From JAYZDF01 sp036337945 (GTDB lineage: Bacteria > Myxococcota > Kuafuiibacteriia > Kuafuiibacteriales > Kuafuiibacteriaceae): 31,506 nucleotides of DNA. The stretch lies in assembly GCA_036337945.1 (NCBI GenBank), contig JAYZDF010000078.1, positions 1 through 31,506 of the forward strand. The letters run 5' to 3'. The position numbers were made by a program, and so were the translations under genes. The notes beneath the pieces were generated by a model that saw only the letters and a list, made by a program, of their open reading frames with translations, had not been told where the DNA came from and ran no database searches. Below are positions 15,852-23,984 of the stretch, piece after piece; position 1 is the first letter of the stretch; each line of letters begins with the position of its first letter.

Positions 15852-16190
15852 TTAGTACCGTCTGGCATATGTCTTTGAGGTAGTTCGTCGATAGCGGTTG
15901 GAGGCGGTCGAGCGACGTGAAGACTGGACTTGGTCTGTCGGTTTTTGTCCGCCTTCAGCGATGAGATACGGAATGAAGCCTACGCCGGCTGTTGCGATAA
16001 TTACGCCCAGTCCAACCCAGAATTTCTTTTCAAAACCATCCGTTTTACTGATTAGTGCTTTCTTTGCTGCGACTCCCAGTAGACCGACTGGAGGGAGGCC
16101 AGCGATCATTGAAGGGCCAGTAGCTAAGGCAGCGCTAATGGTATCTCTCTTAGGGTTGACACGTACTTGAACGACATTTGTGACACTCAT
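15852..16190 (-). CDS. Small membrane protein with basic tail, unknown
   Basis: The protein has 112 residues and is not recognised. A mildly hydrophobic Ala/Gly/Pro stretch (~20-45) and a clear transmembrane helix (FWVGLGVIIATAGVGFIPYL, ~61-80) are followed by a Ser/Arg/Tyr-rich, strongly basic C-terminus (NRYRRTTSKTYARRY). It is the first gene of a two-gene operon with the unknown protein at 14681, 25 bp downstream. A CRP-like box (16307-16322) lies 117 bp upstream. The tight pairing suggests that the two products work together, for example as a membrane partner and an exported or surface protein; that is inference only. Confidence 0.72.
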   Translation of the reverse strand: MSVTNVVQVRVNPKRDTISAALATGPSMIAGLPPVGLLGVAAKKALISKTDGFEKKFWVGLGVIIATAGVGFIPYLIAEGGQKPTDQVQSSRRSTASNRYRRTTSKTYARRY

Positions 16191-16553
16191 GATACGACTA
16201 TCATCGGTGTAGGTAAAAGTAGGTTGCGTGAATCGTACTTTGATATACGTTATTTTGCGAAACGATGGTCAGTATGCGTAATTTATTGGAATGACGAAGG
16301 AAATTTTGTGATGTAGGTCACGGCTGTCATTTTATCGGGTCCCAAAACGAGCTCACTGAGAAGTTTTGATAGTTTACCGAAGGCAGAACGCCAAACGTCT
16401 ACTTGCGACAACCACGATTCTGATGATGCCTCTGAGACAGATTTGCTCAGGCAAGAAGCCCCGAGGTGCGACGTTAGTGTCCCAGAATAGGTCTAAGTTC
16501 CTGTTACTGCGATCTCTTTCTGCTTGGCATGACAAATGCACACAAAGCCAGGC
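16191..16553. other. 363-bp divergent intergenic region
   Basis: No supported gene lies here; a 63-codon plus-strand frame (16366-16557) overlaps the next start and looks like chance. The region separates the unknown small-membrane-protein operon (minus) from the LamG/haem lipoprotein (plus). It contains the CRP-like box at 16307-16322 and a TTGGCATG sequence 30 bp before the lipoprotein ATG. No -35/-10 pair stands out. Confidence 0.5.
16307..16322. promoter_or_regulatory. CRP-like box (TGTGA-N6-TCACG)
   Basis: TGTGATGTAGGTCACG matches 9 of 10 half-site positions of TGTGA-N6-TCACA. Its spacer TGTAGG also resembles the TCTAGA core of the full E. coli consensus. This is the best of the three CRP-like boxes in the window. 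It lies 117 bp upstream of the 16190 start and 232 bp upstream of the 16554 start, so it could act on either side. Confidence 0.48.
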
Positions 16554-19454
16554 ATGAGTTTTCGAAAACGAGCGATTCTATTTGTAACGTTTATATCCGT
16601 GGTGTTCGCCTCTTTGGCCTGTGGTTCAGAGAGAGAAATTTTGACTGAAGAAGAACTCGCGCTTGCGAGCTCTTCTTCAGTGTTGCCTCAGATTCCCGTG
16701 ATTCAACGAAATGTCGCGCCGATGCAAAACGGTGAATTTGTAGAAGAACACATACCACCGCTTCGAACCAGCGCTGACGGGCGCGTTGCGATGAATATGG
16801 TTGGGCACAATGACGTGATGCGTTTTCATCTGAACGTCCCTGAAAAACTCACTCAGCCTGTGTTGGAGGGCTCAGGCGGCGTCAATATCTTGGCTGATCT
16901 TACTCCGTACACAGATTCCAGCCTTCCTCCGGAAAGCGGATACGCAAGCGGATTGGGCCACGAACTTTTTCATTCGGTAGATCCAGCGTTGTTCGGGCCG
17001 GATTCTCGAATTACCCATTCGACAATCTGTGATGGAACCACCGATGAATCGTCTCCGCGTTCGACCACAAATCCCTACGCTTGCGGAGAAGATCTTACGG
17101 ATGACTGTTACGACCTGACCGTCGTAGCTGCGTTTCGATTTGGTGCCGCTCATCCACAACATCCAGAAAAGACTCAGCTGTGGGGGACTCCAATTACAGT
17201 CACCGTCTCTAACCCAAAAACGGCCCAGGCTCAGATTTCGAATGTCCAAGTGAGGGAGCCGGTCGGTGGACCGCTTATTCAAAGTCGCTCAATGTTCGAA
17301 CCGATGATCACCAAAGATGGTAAGCTATTGGTTGCTCGTGCTTCTGGAACAATGATTTCGTGGCCAGATGACTATGGCAATATTCAAAGCGGTCGATATG
17401 ACTTAGTGTATTCTGTAGCACCCGAAGCGGCTGCTCGCTGCGATGTAACCCAGTGGTCGCAGCTCTTCCCTATGAGCCACGCGCCTTATCATTCTGAAAT
17501 GAAAGGTCGCTACGGCATCGCTGCATATCCGTTCTTAGACCCGGAAGGAACACCGATACCTGATGGCGAGGATATGGAGGTTTCATATCCTTGGGTCGAT
17601 CGAGACGGCGATAATATTCTTTTCACCACGACCATTTCCACTTTGAATTATCTCGACTCAGCCAATACAGCCACAACTCGCTATCCAAGCAAGTGCCTGT
17701 CTCAGTATGCTGCTTTTTGCATCACGCCGCAGGATCAAGCGGGGATTGAAATCATTGAGGGCGGTGGCTTTACAAGGGGTATCGGGGTTGCTGGCCTATG
17801 GACGCACGGCAAGCTGATTGTTTTAGATAACATCATCAACAATACCGATTACGCATTGAAGAACCACGACGGGCTACACCGTTTAGTCAAATTATATGAA
17901 GCCGATGTCACTTCTGCTGACCCGGATTCTGGTTGGGTCCGAGTGGGTTCTGCTCGCGATAATTCAACTTTTGGAGCGCCTCCCGGCTTTAGTCGAAACA
18001 CAAACGTGACAGACTCGCTTGAGCATTTATTCAACTACAACCAAAATATGAAGCCTCAAACCCTTCGTGACGTTGTTTGGACCGTCAATTCAGGACGTCG
18101 CTCTGCGGACGTTGTGTTTGATGACTACGTGAATCCCAATGGCTTTATCGTCGCTGAGATGGGAGCTTCTTTTACCTTCGGCGAGGGCATGCCTACGCAC
18201 GGAATGAGGCACAATGACGGTTTCGAAATCACCGGGAATTTTCGAGGGAACGGTTTCAATGAAACTGTTCCTATTCGTCTCCAAAACGCAGCGACCGCCA
18301 CCGTTGGGAGGTGGCGAATTCCGAGTTATGGCGCGGTTGAGCATGGTCGTATTGAACCGGTCGCTTTAGGAGGTATTGAAGGAAAGGGACTCTGGATGAA
18401 CGGAACAACTCGTGTTCGCTTTGCCGTCGAGCAGCAGCCGAATGACCCGAAAGAGTCAGACTGGTTCGTTGGCTTATTTATTGACTCGCGTTCACCCAAC
18501 GACACGATTATTCGACGCTTAATAACCTTTGCCGATGGCACATCGATAAATATCCGGGGCCAACGAAACATTGTGCTCAAATCCTCAAGTGGCCAAATCT
18601 TGAAGAAATTCTGGCTGCCAACCACGATCGCCATGCAGAAGAACGCCTGGACGCATCTTGGGTTTGGCCTTCGCCCTAATGGAAAGACGCTGCAGATTTA
18701 TGTAAATGGAATGCTTTTGCGCACGTGGAAATTTACAACCTTCTCTCTTGCCAAAACAATCACTACGTCCGGTTCTGGCCGTTATCCTAAAGCGCAAACC
18801 ACAGCCAATTCCTTAACCTCCTTAGATTGGTTTTCGCCCGGCGAGATTATCCTTGGTTCACAACTTGGAGATGTTAGCGATGGCTTTATTGGTTGGGTAG
18901 ACGACTTCAAGGTCTTCGCTGAGCGTCCAGGATCAGAGCTTGCTTGTAATTATGCTCGAGGCACATTGGTACAACTTCTAGATTATGCGGATTCAAAGCT
19001 AACCAGTGTCGCTAATGCATACCCTGCGGCAACCCACGCTCAAATCAGCAATGTAATCAAAGCGAATAGTGATAGCCGTTTTCTATGTTTTGTTGACTAT
19101 ACAAAAGACAACGGTGTTGCCATGAACAAACTTCCCGCAGCGTCGGTCTCGGTCAGAGAACAACTCATTTTTCCTGAAGGACAGTTTAGCTTTGGTCAGC
19201 CGCGGCCAGACTCATCGAAAAACACTTTTTGCCTGAGCTGCCATGTGAGCACGCACACAGAAACACTCGACATCAATGCGCTTGTTGGAATACCGGGGCT
19301 GGCTGTAGAAGATGACTCGCGTCGTCAACCGATGCAGCACAACCGTAAAGTGTATGGAACGATTCCAGTAGACCTCTTTTCCATCGGTGCGCCATCTCAA
19401 TCTATCGTAGCGCCTTCCCACGGGGTGCTCATCGATGAGTGGATATTCCCCTAG
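16554..19454 (+). CDS. Large lipoprotein with LamG-like domain and C-terminal CxxCH haem motif
   Basis: I chose the ATG at 16554 (MSFRKRAILF), which gives a compact lipoprotein signal with lipobox ASLAC. The frame is open further upstream to 16536. The product has 966 residues. The N-terminal ~600 residues are of unrecognised type and rich in Asp, Pro and aromatic residues. At ~605-790 there is a concanavalin/LamG-like jelly roll, with phrases GLWMNGTTRVRFAVEQQ, KNAWTHLGFGLRPNGKTLQI, YVNGMLLRTW and DGFIGWVDDFKVF. Near the C-terminus CLSCH (~893-897) gives a c-type haem attachment motif, followed by VSTHTETLDINALVGIPG. It is therefore probably an envelope-anchored protein that binds carbohydrate or polymer and carries a single haem. 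The combination is unusual. It precedes an EF-hand lipoprotein by 133 bp. Lipoprotein and CxxCH are seen directly; haem loading is inferred. Confidence 0.85.
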   Translation: MSFRKRAILFVTFISVVFASLACGSEREILTEEELALASSSSVLPQIPVIQRNVAPMQNGEFVEEHIPPLRTSADGRVAMNMVGHNDVMRFHLNVPEKLTQPVLEGSGGVNILADLTPYTDSSLPPESGYASGLGHELFHSVDPALFGPDSRITHSTICDGTTDESSPRSTTNPYACGEDLTDDCYDLTVVAAFRFGAAHPQHPEKTQLWGTPITVTVSNPKTAQAQISNVQVREPVGGPLIQSRSMFEPMITKDGKLLVARASGTMISWPDDYGNIQSGRYDLVYSVAPEAAARCDVTQWSQLFPMSHAPYHSEMKGRYGIAAYPFLDPEGTPIPDGEDMEVSYPWVDRDGDNILFTTTISTLNYLDSANTATTRYPSKCLSQYAAFCITPQDQAGIEIIEGGGFTRGIGVAGLWTHGKLIVLDNIINNTDYALKNHDGLHRLVKLYEADVTSADPDSGWVRVGSARDNSTFGAPPGFSRNTNVTDSLEHLFNYNQNMKPQTLRDVVWTVNSGRRSADVVFDDYVNPNGFIVAEMGASFTFGEGMPTHGMRHNDGFEITGNFRGNGFNETVPIRLQNAATATVGRWRIPSYGAVEHGRIEPVALGGIEGKGLWMNGTTRVRFAVEQQPNDPKESDWFVGLFIDSRSPNDTIIRRLITFADGTSINIRGQRNIVLKSSSGQILKKFWLPTTIAMQKNAWTHLGFGLRPNGKTLQIYVNGMLLRTWKFTTFSLAKTITTSGSGRYPKAQTTANSLTSLDWFSPGEIILGSQLGDVSDGFIGWVDDFKVFAERPGSELACNYARGTLVQLLDYADSKLTSVANAYPAATHAQISNVIKANSDSRFLCFVDYTKDNGVAMNKLPAASVSVREQLIFPEGQFSFGQPRPDSSKNTFCLSCHVSTHTETLDINALVGIPGLAVEDDSRRQPMQHNRKVYGTIPVDLFSIGAPSQSIVAPSHGVLIDEWIFP

Positions 19455-19587
19455 GATTTGTTGGATTTGCGGACATTTGTCGGCATCATGGAAGAGCCGC
19501 TGATAACTATCGTCCGCGATGCCAAACCGAAATCACTAGATATATTGATGTTTTGAGTTGGCACGCGATTTGTACTGGTTAGGTGGC

Positions 19588-20103
19588 ATGAAGATACTAA
19601 CCAAATCCACTCTACACTTTCTACTTGGACTTTCATTGGCCTCCCTCGGAATGGCTTGCGGAGAAGCCGTCGGCGGTGAAGCTGATGTTGAATCTGAAGT
19701 CTCAACCTTGGTGGACGAATCAGCGGATGGTTCTACTGTCGACCCGTGCGATTTCGAAGCCCGTCGCGCTGAGTTTGTTCAACGCTATGATGCAGATGGT
19801 GATGGTGAGCTTTCTCGAGAAGAACGCCGCGCGGCTAAGCAAGCGCGACGCGACCGGATACGCGCGGAGTTTGACGTCGATGGTGATGGCGAACTGAGCG
19901 AAGCTGAACGAACGACGCTACGAGAAGCCCGCCAAGCTCGTCGCGAAGAAAAACGAGCACAAATATTACAGTGTTTTGATGCCGATGGTGACGGCGAACT
20001 TAGTGAGGAAGAGCGAGCTGCAGTGCGCGAAGCGCTCCCTAGACGTCCCGGAAAGCGGAAGCGAAGAGGAGGTGAGCGACCAGAATCTTCGTCTAACGAA
20101 TAA
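19588..20103 (+). CDS. EF-hand calcium-binding lipoprotein
   Basis: I chose the ATG at 19588 (MKILTKSTLHF), just after TAGGTGG. The longer TTG-start frame from 19558 adds ten residues before a normal signal peptide. The product has 171 residues with a lipobox ending GMAC (Cys24). Three canonical EF-hand loops of type DADGDGELSxEE lie at 68-79, 96-107 and 131-142. They are joined by very basic Arg-rich helices (RRAAKQARRDRIRAEF and similar) and end in a KRKRRGG tail. All calcium ligands at loop positions 1, 3, 5 and 12 are present. The protein probably buffers or senses Ca2+ in the periplasm or on the surface. It follows the LamG/haem lipoprotein on the same strand and is closed by a strong intrinsic terminator. 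Confidence 0.92.
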   Translation: MKILTKSTLHFLLGLSLASLGMACGEAVGGEADVESEVSTLVDESADGSTVDPCDFEARRAEFVQRYDADGDGELSREERRAAKQARRDRIRAEFDVDGDGELSEAERTTLREARQARREEKRAQILQCFDADGDGELSEEERAAVREALPRRPGKRKRRGGERPESSSNE

Positions 20104-20128
20104 ATTCGAGAATTAAGTCTTTTCTTTC

Positions 20129-20168
20129 GAAGGCTAGAGCCACGGCTCTGGCCTTCATTTTCTATTTT
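20129..20168 (+). terminator. Strong rho-independent terminator after EF-hand gene
   Basis: GAAGGCTAGAGCC (20129-20141) pairs fully with GGCTCTGGCCTTC (20144-20156), with one G-T wobble, around a very tight loop. A T-rich tail (ATTTTCTATTTT) follows at 20157-20168. It lies 26 bp after the EF-hand stop and ends only 16 bp before the thioesterase ATG. Confidence 0.9.
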
Positions 20169-20184
20169 AAGTACAACAGAAGAT

Positions 20185-20721
20185 ATGACGGACTTAGGCT
20201 TACCGGATGACTTTGTGAGTTTACTGGTCGCTATGTCACCCGAGCAGCGGGCTAGAGCGCTCAATCAATTCTTGAGTGGTTTGGACCGGCTACTGGGAAT
20301 CGAATTTACTGCGGTTAGTGAGACCTACGTTCATGCGCGATGTTTGGTTGAAAAACACCATCTTCAAGTATTCGGTCTTGTTCATGGAGGTGTGTATGCT
20401 TCGTTGGCAGAAACGTGTTGCTCGACTGGTGCGGCGATATCGGTGCTGACTGAACAGCGCAACGTTGTAGGGCGATCGAATTATACGGAATTTCGGAAGG
20501 CAGCGAGAGAAAACGAAACCTTACTTATTCATGCACAATTCCAAGAACGAACGTCGGAGAAAGAATTGTCGTGGAATTGCCGGATATATAATCAAGCCGA
20601 CGTTGAATTTGCGCGAAGCGTGGTAGTGCTCAACGTTCTGGAACCAAATCATGTAGTTGGTGGTGATACTCTTAGTGTCCTCGGAACTGAAAACCTAAAT
20701 ATCGAAACACCAGACGAGTAA
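20185..20721 (+). CDS. PaaI-like hotdog-fold thioesterase
   Basis: The protein has 178 residues and no signal peptide, so it is cytoplasmic. It has the PaaI/YbgC-type hotdog pattern. The central helix motif HLQVFGLVHGGVYASLAETC carries the family HGG (67-69) and a candidate catalytic Glu76. The following strand GRSNYTEFRKAARENETLLI and the later ELSWNCRIYN complete the sheet. Members hydrolyse acyl-CoA thioesters, often of aromatic or medium-chain acids; the substrate here is unknown. The N-terminal ~35 residues form an extra helix. The gene is convergent with asparagine synthetase, 42 bp away. A strong terminator ends 16 bp before its ATG, so its own promoter is unclear. Confidence 0.88.
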   Translation: MTDLGLPDDFVSLLVAMSPEQRARALNQFLSGLDRLLGIEFTAVSETYVHARCLVEKHHLQVFGLVHGGVYASLAETCCSTGAAISVLTEQRNVVGRSNYTEFRKAARENETLLIHAQFQERTSEKELSWNCRIYNQADVEFARSVVVLNVLEPNHVVGGDTLSVLGTENLNIETPDE

Positions 20722-20762
20722 GTCAACGTAGGTATACAAAATGCCGGGTGCCTCTCGTCTTT

Positions 20763-22790
20763 TCAGGCAACAGGTCGGTTCGGTCTCCGAATCTCTGGAT
20801 GCGCTTCGAAAGGAGTGTCTAAGAATTTTTGGCAAAAGACTTCGAAAGAAATCATTCGACAAAGTTGCCAGGAGTGATCACGTTTTTGATGTACGTGTTC
20901 GTCAATCAAGTTTTCCACGAAGTGACGAGATACAAACTTACGGTCATTGAACTGCTTTGACGCAAGCACATCTCTGAGCCAGGTCACATTCTCGGGCATT
21001 CGAAGCCAGGAGGCAAAAGGAGTAGGGTAGCCCATTTTGTTTTTCCTCGCTCTGATTGTTTCAGGAAGAATTCCTCTCGTCGCTTCCCGAATGACTTGTT
21101 TTGTCCAGGTTCCGTCGATTTTCAATTCATTGGGAATGGAAAAAGCGAATTCTACAATTCGATGGTCGAGCAAAGGCACGCGCGCTTCAAGTGAATACGC
21201 CATCGAATTTCGGTCTTCGTAACGCAAGAGAGACGGGATACTTTGTTGAGTCACATCTGCCCATAATTTGTCGGTAAGTGGGTTGCCGGTCACGACCGCC
21301 GGGGTTTTGTAAGATTGGTCTTGGTACTTCATTACATCCCACAATTGCTTGTGCACAATCTTAGGCCCTCGGTTGCCTGAAGCCTCTGCTAAACCACCAC
21401 CCAAATTTAACGCTTTCAGCAACTCACGAGCAGCTGGCAAGCTTTCAGTTGTGCGATGCAGTCCTCGGAGGGCGCGGTTCTTATTCCGGACTAATTGTTG
21501 CTTCAGCCAGCGCTTCGGTTTGTTTCGAAAAATGCCAGCGTAATAGTCATGACCGGTCATCTCTTTGACCTCTTTGGCATTCGATAAAAGCTCGTGAAGT
21601 GCGGTCACATCACCTCGCTTCGCTCGATCGAATAAGATTTGGGCAAGGAAAGGGAAGTAATAGAAATAGCCCCCAAATAATTCATCTCCCCCTTGGCCAT
21701 CGAGTAATACCGTGACGTGCGGAGTAGCGAGCTTCATGACCTGCCATTGTGAGAATAAACCAGGTCCATATACGGGCGATTCTTGATGATAAATAATATC
21801 ATGGGCGATTTCGTTTAGATTCGTGCCGCCAGGGGAAACTTCGTGACCTTTGAGTCCAAATTCATTGACCATGATTCGAACGAATTCGGCCTCATTGTAT
21901 TTTTCTTCGGTATACACTGCTGAGAATGCCTCTGGATGAAGGCCTAGTTCTTTAGAACTCAATGCAACAAGACTCGAGCTATCTAATCCACCTGATAGGC
22001 ACGTTCCTACTGGGACATCCGCTCTGAAACGAAGCTTTAGAGAGTCCGTTAGAAGGTCTCTGAATTCTTCTGCCGCGTCGCGCATACTTAGGCTTCGTGG
22101 TGACTCTAATGGAGTGAATGTCCAAAACGATTCTGAAGTTTGTTGTGCGTCTTGAGTTATTTCAAGCGTGGTGCCGGCGGGCACGGAGACGATGCCTTCG
22201 AAAAACGTGTCTGGTTCATAGGGAAGAAAGCTGTGCTCAAGGAATCGTCCAGCAGCGTCATAATTAAGTTTTGCAATCGAAGGGTCGTAGCTCAGTAAGG
22301 CCTTAATTTCCGAACCAAAGAGGAGCCTTTCTTTATTGGAATGAACGAACAAGGGCTTGATACCCATGCGATCGCGGCTAAGAACAAGAACTCTTCGCTT
22401 AACATCGTAAATTGCGAGACCCCACATTCCATTGAATCGGGAAAATGCTTCACACCCCCATTCTCGATAAGCACTTAGGATGACTTCCGTATCAGTACCC
22501 GAACGGAATTGGTGCCCCTTGGCTTCAAGTTCTTTCCTTAATTCTATGTAGTTGTAGACCTCTCCATTGTGGCTGATCCAAAAGCGACCATCGACAGTGC
22601 TCATGGGCTGTTTGCCAGCGTCGCTAAGGTCTAGAATCGCTAAACGTCGGTGAACCAAGCCGCAGGAATCCTTTATTTCAGTTCCGCCGCCGTCAGGACC
22701 GCGATGAAGCATCGCCTGACCCATCGCTTCAAGCCGTGCGAGATTCGGCGGCTTTGCGCTAAAGTTTATGACTCCTGCTATCCCACACAT
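20763..22790 (-). CDS. asnB: Asparagine synthetase (glutamine-hydrolysing)
   Basis: The protein has 675 residues and starts MCGIAGVINF. Cys2 is the N-terminal nucleophile of the class II glutaminase domain, supported by HRGPDGGG (30-36) and ISHNGEVYNYIELR. The synthetase domain has the PP-loop SGGLDSSS (266-273), and further on DGQGGDELFGGYFYYFP, typical of AsnB. The reaction makes asparagine from aspartate, glutamine and ATP in the cytosol. The length is at the upper end of the usual range, with the additional length mainly in the middle and C-terminal region. AsnB-like enzymes of this style also amidate exopolysaccharide or peptide products, so the substrate could differ. TTGACA occurs 57-62 bp upstream of the start on the minus strand as a possible -35. 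The neighbours are not amino-acid biosynthesis genes. Confidence 0.95.
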   Translation of the reverse strand: MCGIAGVINFSAKPPNLARLEAMGQAMLHRGPDGGGTEIKDSCGLVHRRLAILDLSDAGKQPMSTVDGRFWISHNGEVYNYIELRKELEAKGHQFRSGTDTEVILSAYREWGCEAFSRFNGMWGLAIYDVKRRVLVLSRDRMGIKPLFVHSNKERLLFGSEIKALLSYDPSIAKLNYDAAGRFLEHSFLPYEPDTFFEGIVSVPAGTTLEITQDAQQTSESFWTFTPLESPRSLSMRDAAEEFRDLLTDSLKLRFRADVPVGTCLSGGLDSSSLVALSSKELGLHPEAFSAVYTEEKYNEAEFVRIMVNEFGLKGHEVSPGGTNLNEIAHDIIYHQESPVYGPGLFSQWQVMKLATPHVTVLLDGQGGDELFGGYFYYFPFLAQILFDRAKRGDVTALHELLSNAKEVKEMTGHDYYAGIFRNKPKRWLKQQLVRNKNRALRGLHRTTESLPAARELLKALNLGGGLAEASGNRGPKIVHKQLWDVMKYQDQSYKTPAVVTGNPLTDKLWADVTQQSIPSLLRYEDRNSMAYSLEARVPLLDHRIVEFAFSIPNELKIDGTWTKQVIREATRGILPETIRARKNKMGYPTPFASWLRMPENVTWLRDVLASKQFNDRKFVSRHFVENLIDEHVHQKRDHSWQLCRMISFEVFCQKFLDTPFEAHPEIRRPNRPVA

Positions 22791-23247
22791 AAATCTTGTC
22801 TCATCATCAGTTGAGCATTAATGACGATTCGCTCGTATCTTTTTGTTGTCAACTTGATCAATCAAAAGCGTAAAAACGGTTCGCGCCACTTCTCCGGCTT
22901 GGACCGAACTTAGGCGCAGTGAACACATGGCTGCAAGTAATTCTGAAGGAAATGTTATCGACGAGCGGTTCGCTTGGTCGATTTATGATCAATCATTCGT
23001 CTACTCCTGGTCGAATTGGACGAAAGCAATCCTGAATTCTCTAGCATTTTGCCAGCAACTCATAAGGGTGAAACAAGTTATCGTTTAACACCTCGGAGAA
23101 CCAGTCCCAAAATAAGTGTTGACCGGATACATGCTATTTTCTGTTTGGCCGAAGCTTTGCGTCTTTTTCCTTTCATATTTATGGTTGTAAGAGTTTTCGG
23201 TTAACCAAATTGGGCATGAGGGGACAAAGTAGTCGAAAAAAGCGGGG
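22791..23247. other. 457-bp intergenic region upstream of asnB
   Basis: No well-supported gene is seen. The minus strand has TTGACA at 22852-22847 as a possible asnB -35, but no good -10 at the right distance. A plus-strand frame at 22927-23088 (53 codons, MAASNSEGNV, several Trp) has no ribosome site and may be chance. No terminator hairpin is clear for the minus gene ending at 23248, though GCCCCGCTTTTTT on the minus strand follows its stop. Confidence 0.45.
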
Positions 23248-23919
23248 CTAAGTCTCTTTTCGTCCGACAAACAAACGAACGAGAGCCAGTCCTAGGCCTA
23301 GCACCACAACGAAAGAAAGGATTCTCTCGCGCGTCCACTCACCTTGCTTATTCACGGGGAAGGTTCTCACGTTTCCAGAAGACTCAAAAAACCGTACAAT
23401 AGCCTTCGAAGAATTTAGCTGCCCTGAAACAGCGGGTTCGAGGGGTCTTTGATTCACAAGAGCTTGAGCAGGAGAGAATTTTTGCGCTTGCGTGTTCAGT
23501 GGCGATACCTCGGCTCCAAGATAATGGAGATCGAGCCACTGAGGTTGGGTCTGCCACTGGTAGCGAATGTTGAAGGTCAGATGTTTCCAGGCTTCATCTA
23601 CTCCATCGGCAGGATGGGAGTGAGGTAAACTTACGTCCTCAAAAATAAGTTGTCCCTTGTTTCCTTCTTGATCGGTTACGACCAGCATCTCTTTGAACAA
23701 CGCAAGAATCGCCCCTCTTTGAGAATGTAGTTCGTCTTTATCTATGTTCTTGTCCGTGTTTTGGTCGAATTGCGCAAATAATTGCTGAGATGGTGTTGCT
23801 GTCACGTACAGAACGTTTCCCGCGAGCCGCAAGATGGACATCCCACCGTTGAGCCCATGGGCCTCAACACTCTGCGGTTTGAGGAGTAACCCAACCAATA
23901 AGACATAGGTGAACCGCAC
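23248..23919 (-). CDS. Exported EF-hand-like protein with C-terminal membrane anchor
   Basis: The protein has 223 residues with a signal peptide of ~20 residues ending VEA. A canonical EF-hand loop, DQNTDKNIDKDE (52-63), follows an alpha-helix. The middle (~80-130) is beta-rich with a hydrophobic strand pattern (LTFNIRYQW, WLDLHYLG). A C-terminal transmembrane helix (ILSFVVVLGLGLALVRLFVG) ends in a short cytoplasmic tail. The layout resembles the periplasmic leader part of HupE/UreJ-like membrane proteins without their multi-helix domain; this resemblance is weak. The gene follows the YHYH lipoprotein by 65 bp on the same strand, so the two may be one transcript. The role is unknown, perhaps calcium- or metal-linked. 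Confidence 0.82.
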   Translation of the reverse strand: MRFTYVLLVGLLLKPQSVEAHGLNGGMSILRLAGNVLYVTATPSQQLFAQFDQNTDKNIDKDELHSQRGAILALFKEMLVVTDQEGNKGQLIFEDVSLPHSHPADGVDEAWKHLTFNIRYQWQTQPQWLDLHYLGAEVSPLNTQAQKFSPAQALVNQRPLEPAVSGQLNSSKAIVRFFESSGNVRTFPVNKQGEWTRERILSFVVVLGLGLALVRLFVGRKET

Positions 23920-23984
23920 GAAATTATTTGCCTGGCCATCGCATGACTATTGACCGCCCCGTTTCTGGCGAAACGGTTTCGTCA

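Noticed and set aside
16524..16540. Sigma54-like promoter before the LamG/haem lipoprotein
   Set aside because: It has two mismatches to consensus, and the predicted start would leave a leader of only about four bases. Kept only as a shared-spacing observation.
19785..20264. 159-codon minus-strand open frame opposite the EF-hand gene
   Set aside because: It mirrors the repetitive EF-hand coding sequence and is Ser/Arg low complexity. It has no ribosome site, and the plus-strand gene explains the region.
22927..23088. 53-codon open frame upstream of asnB
   Set aside because: No ribosome site or recognisable sequence; a frame of this length is common by chance. It is noted in the intergenic entry.
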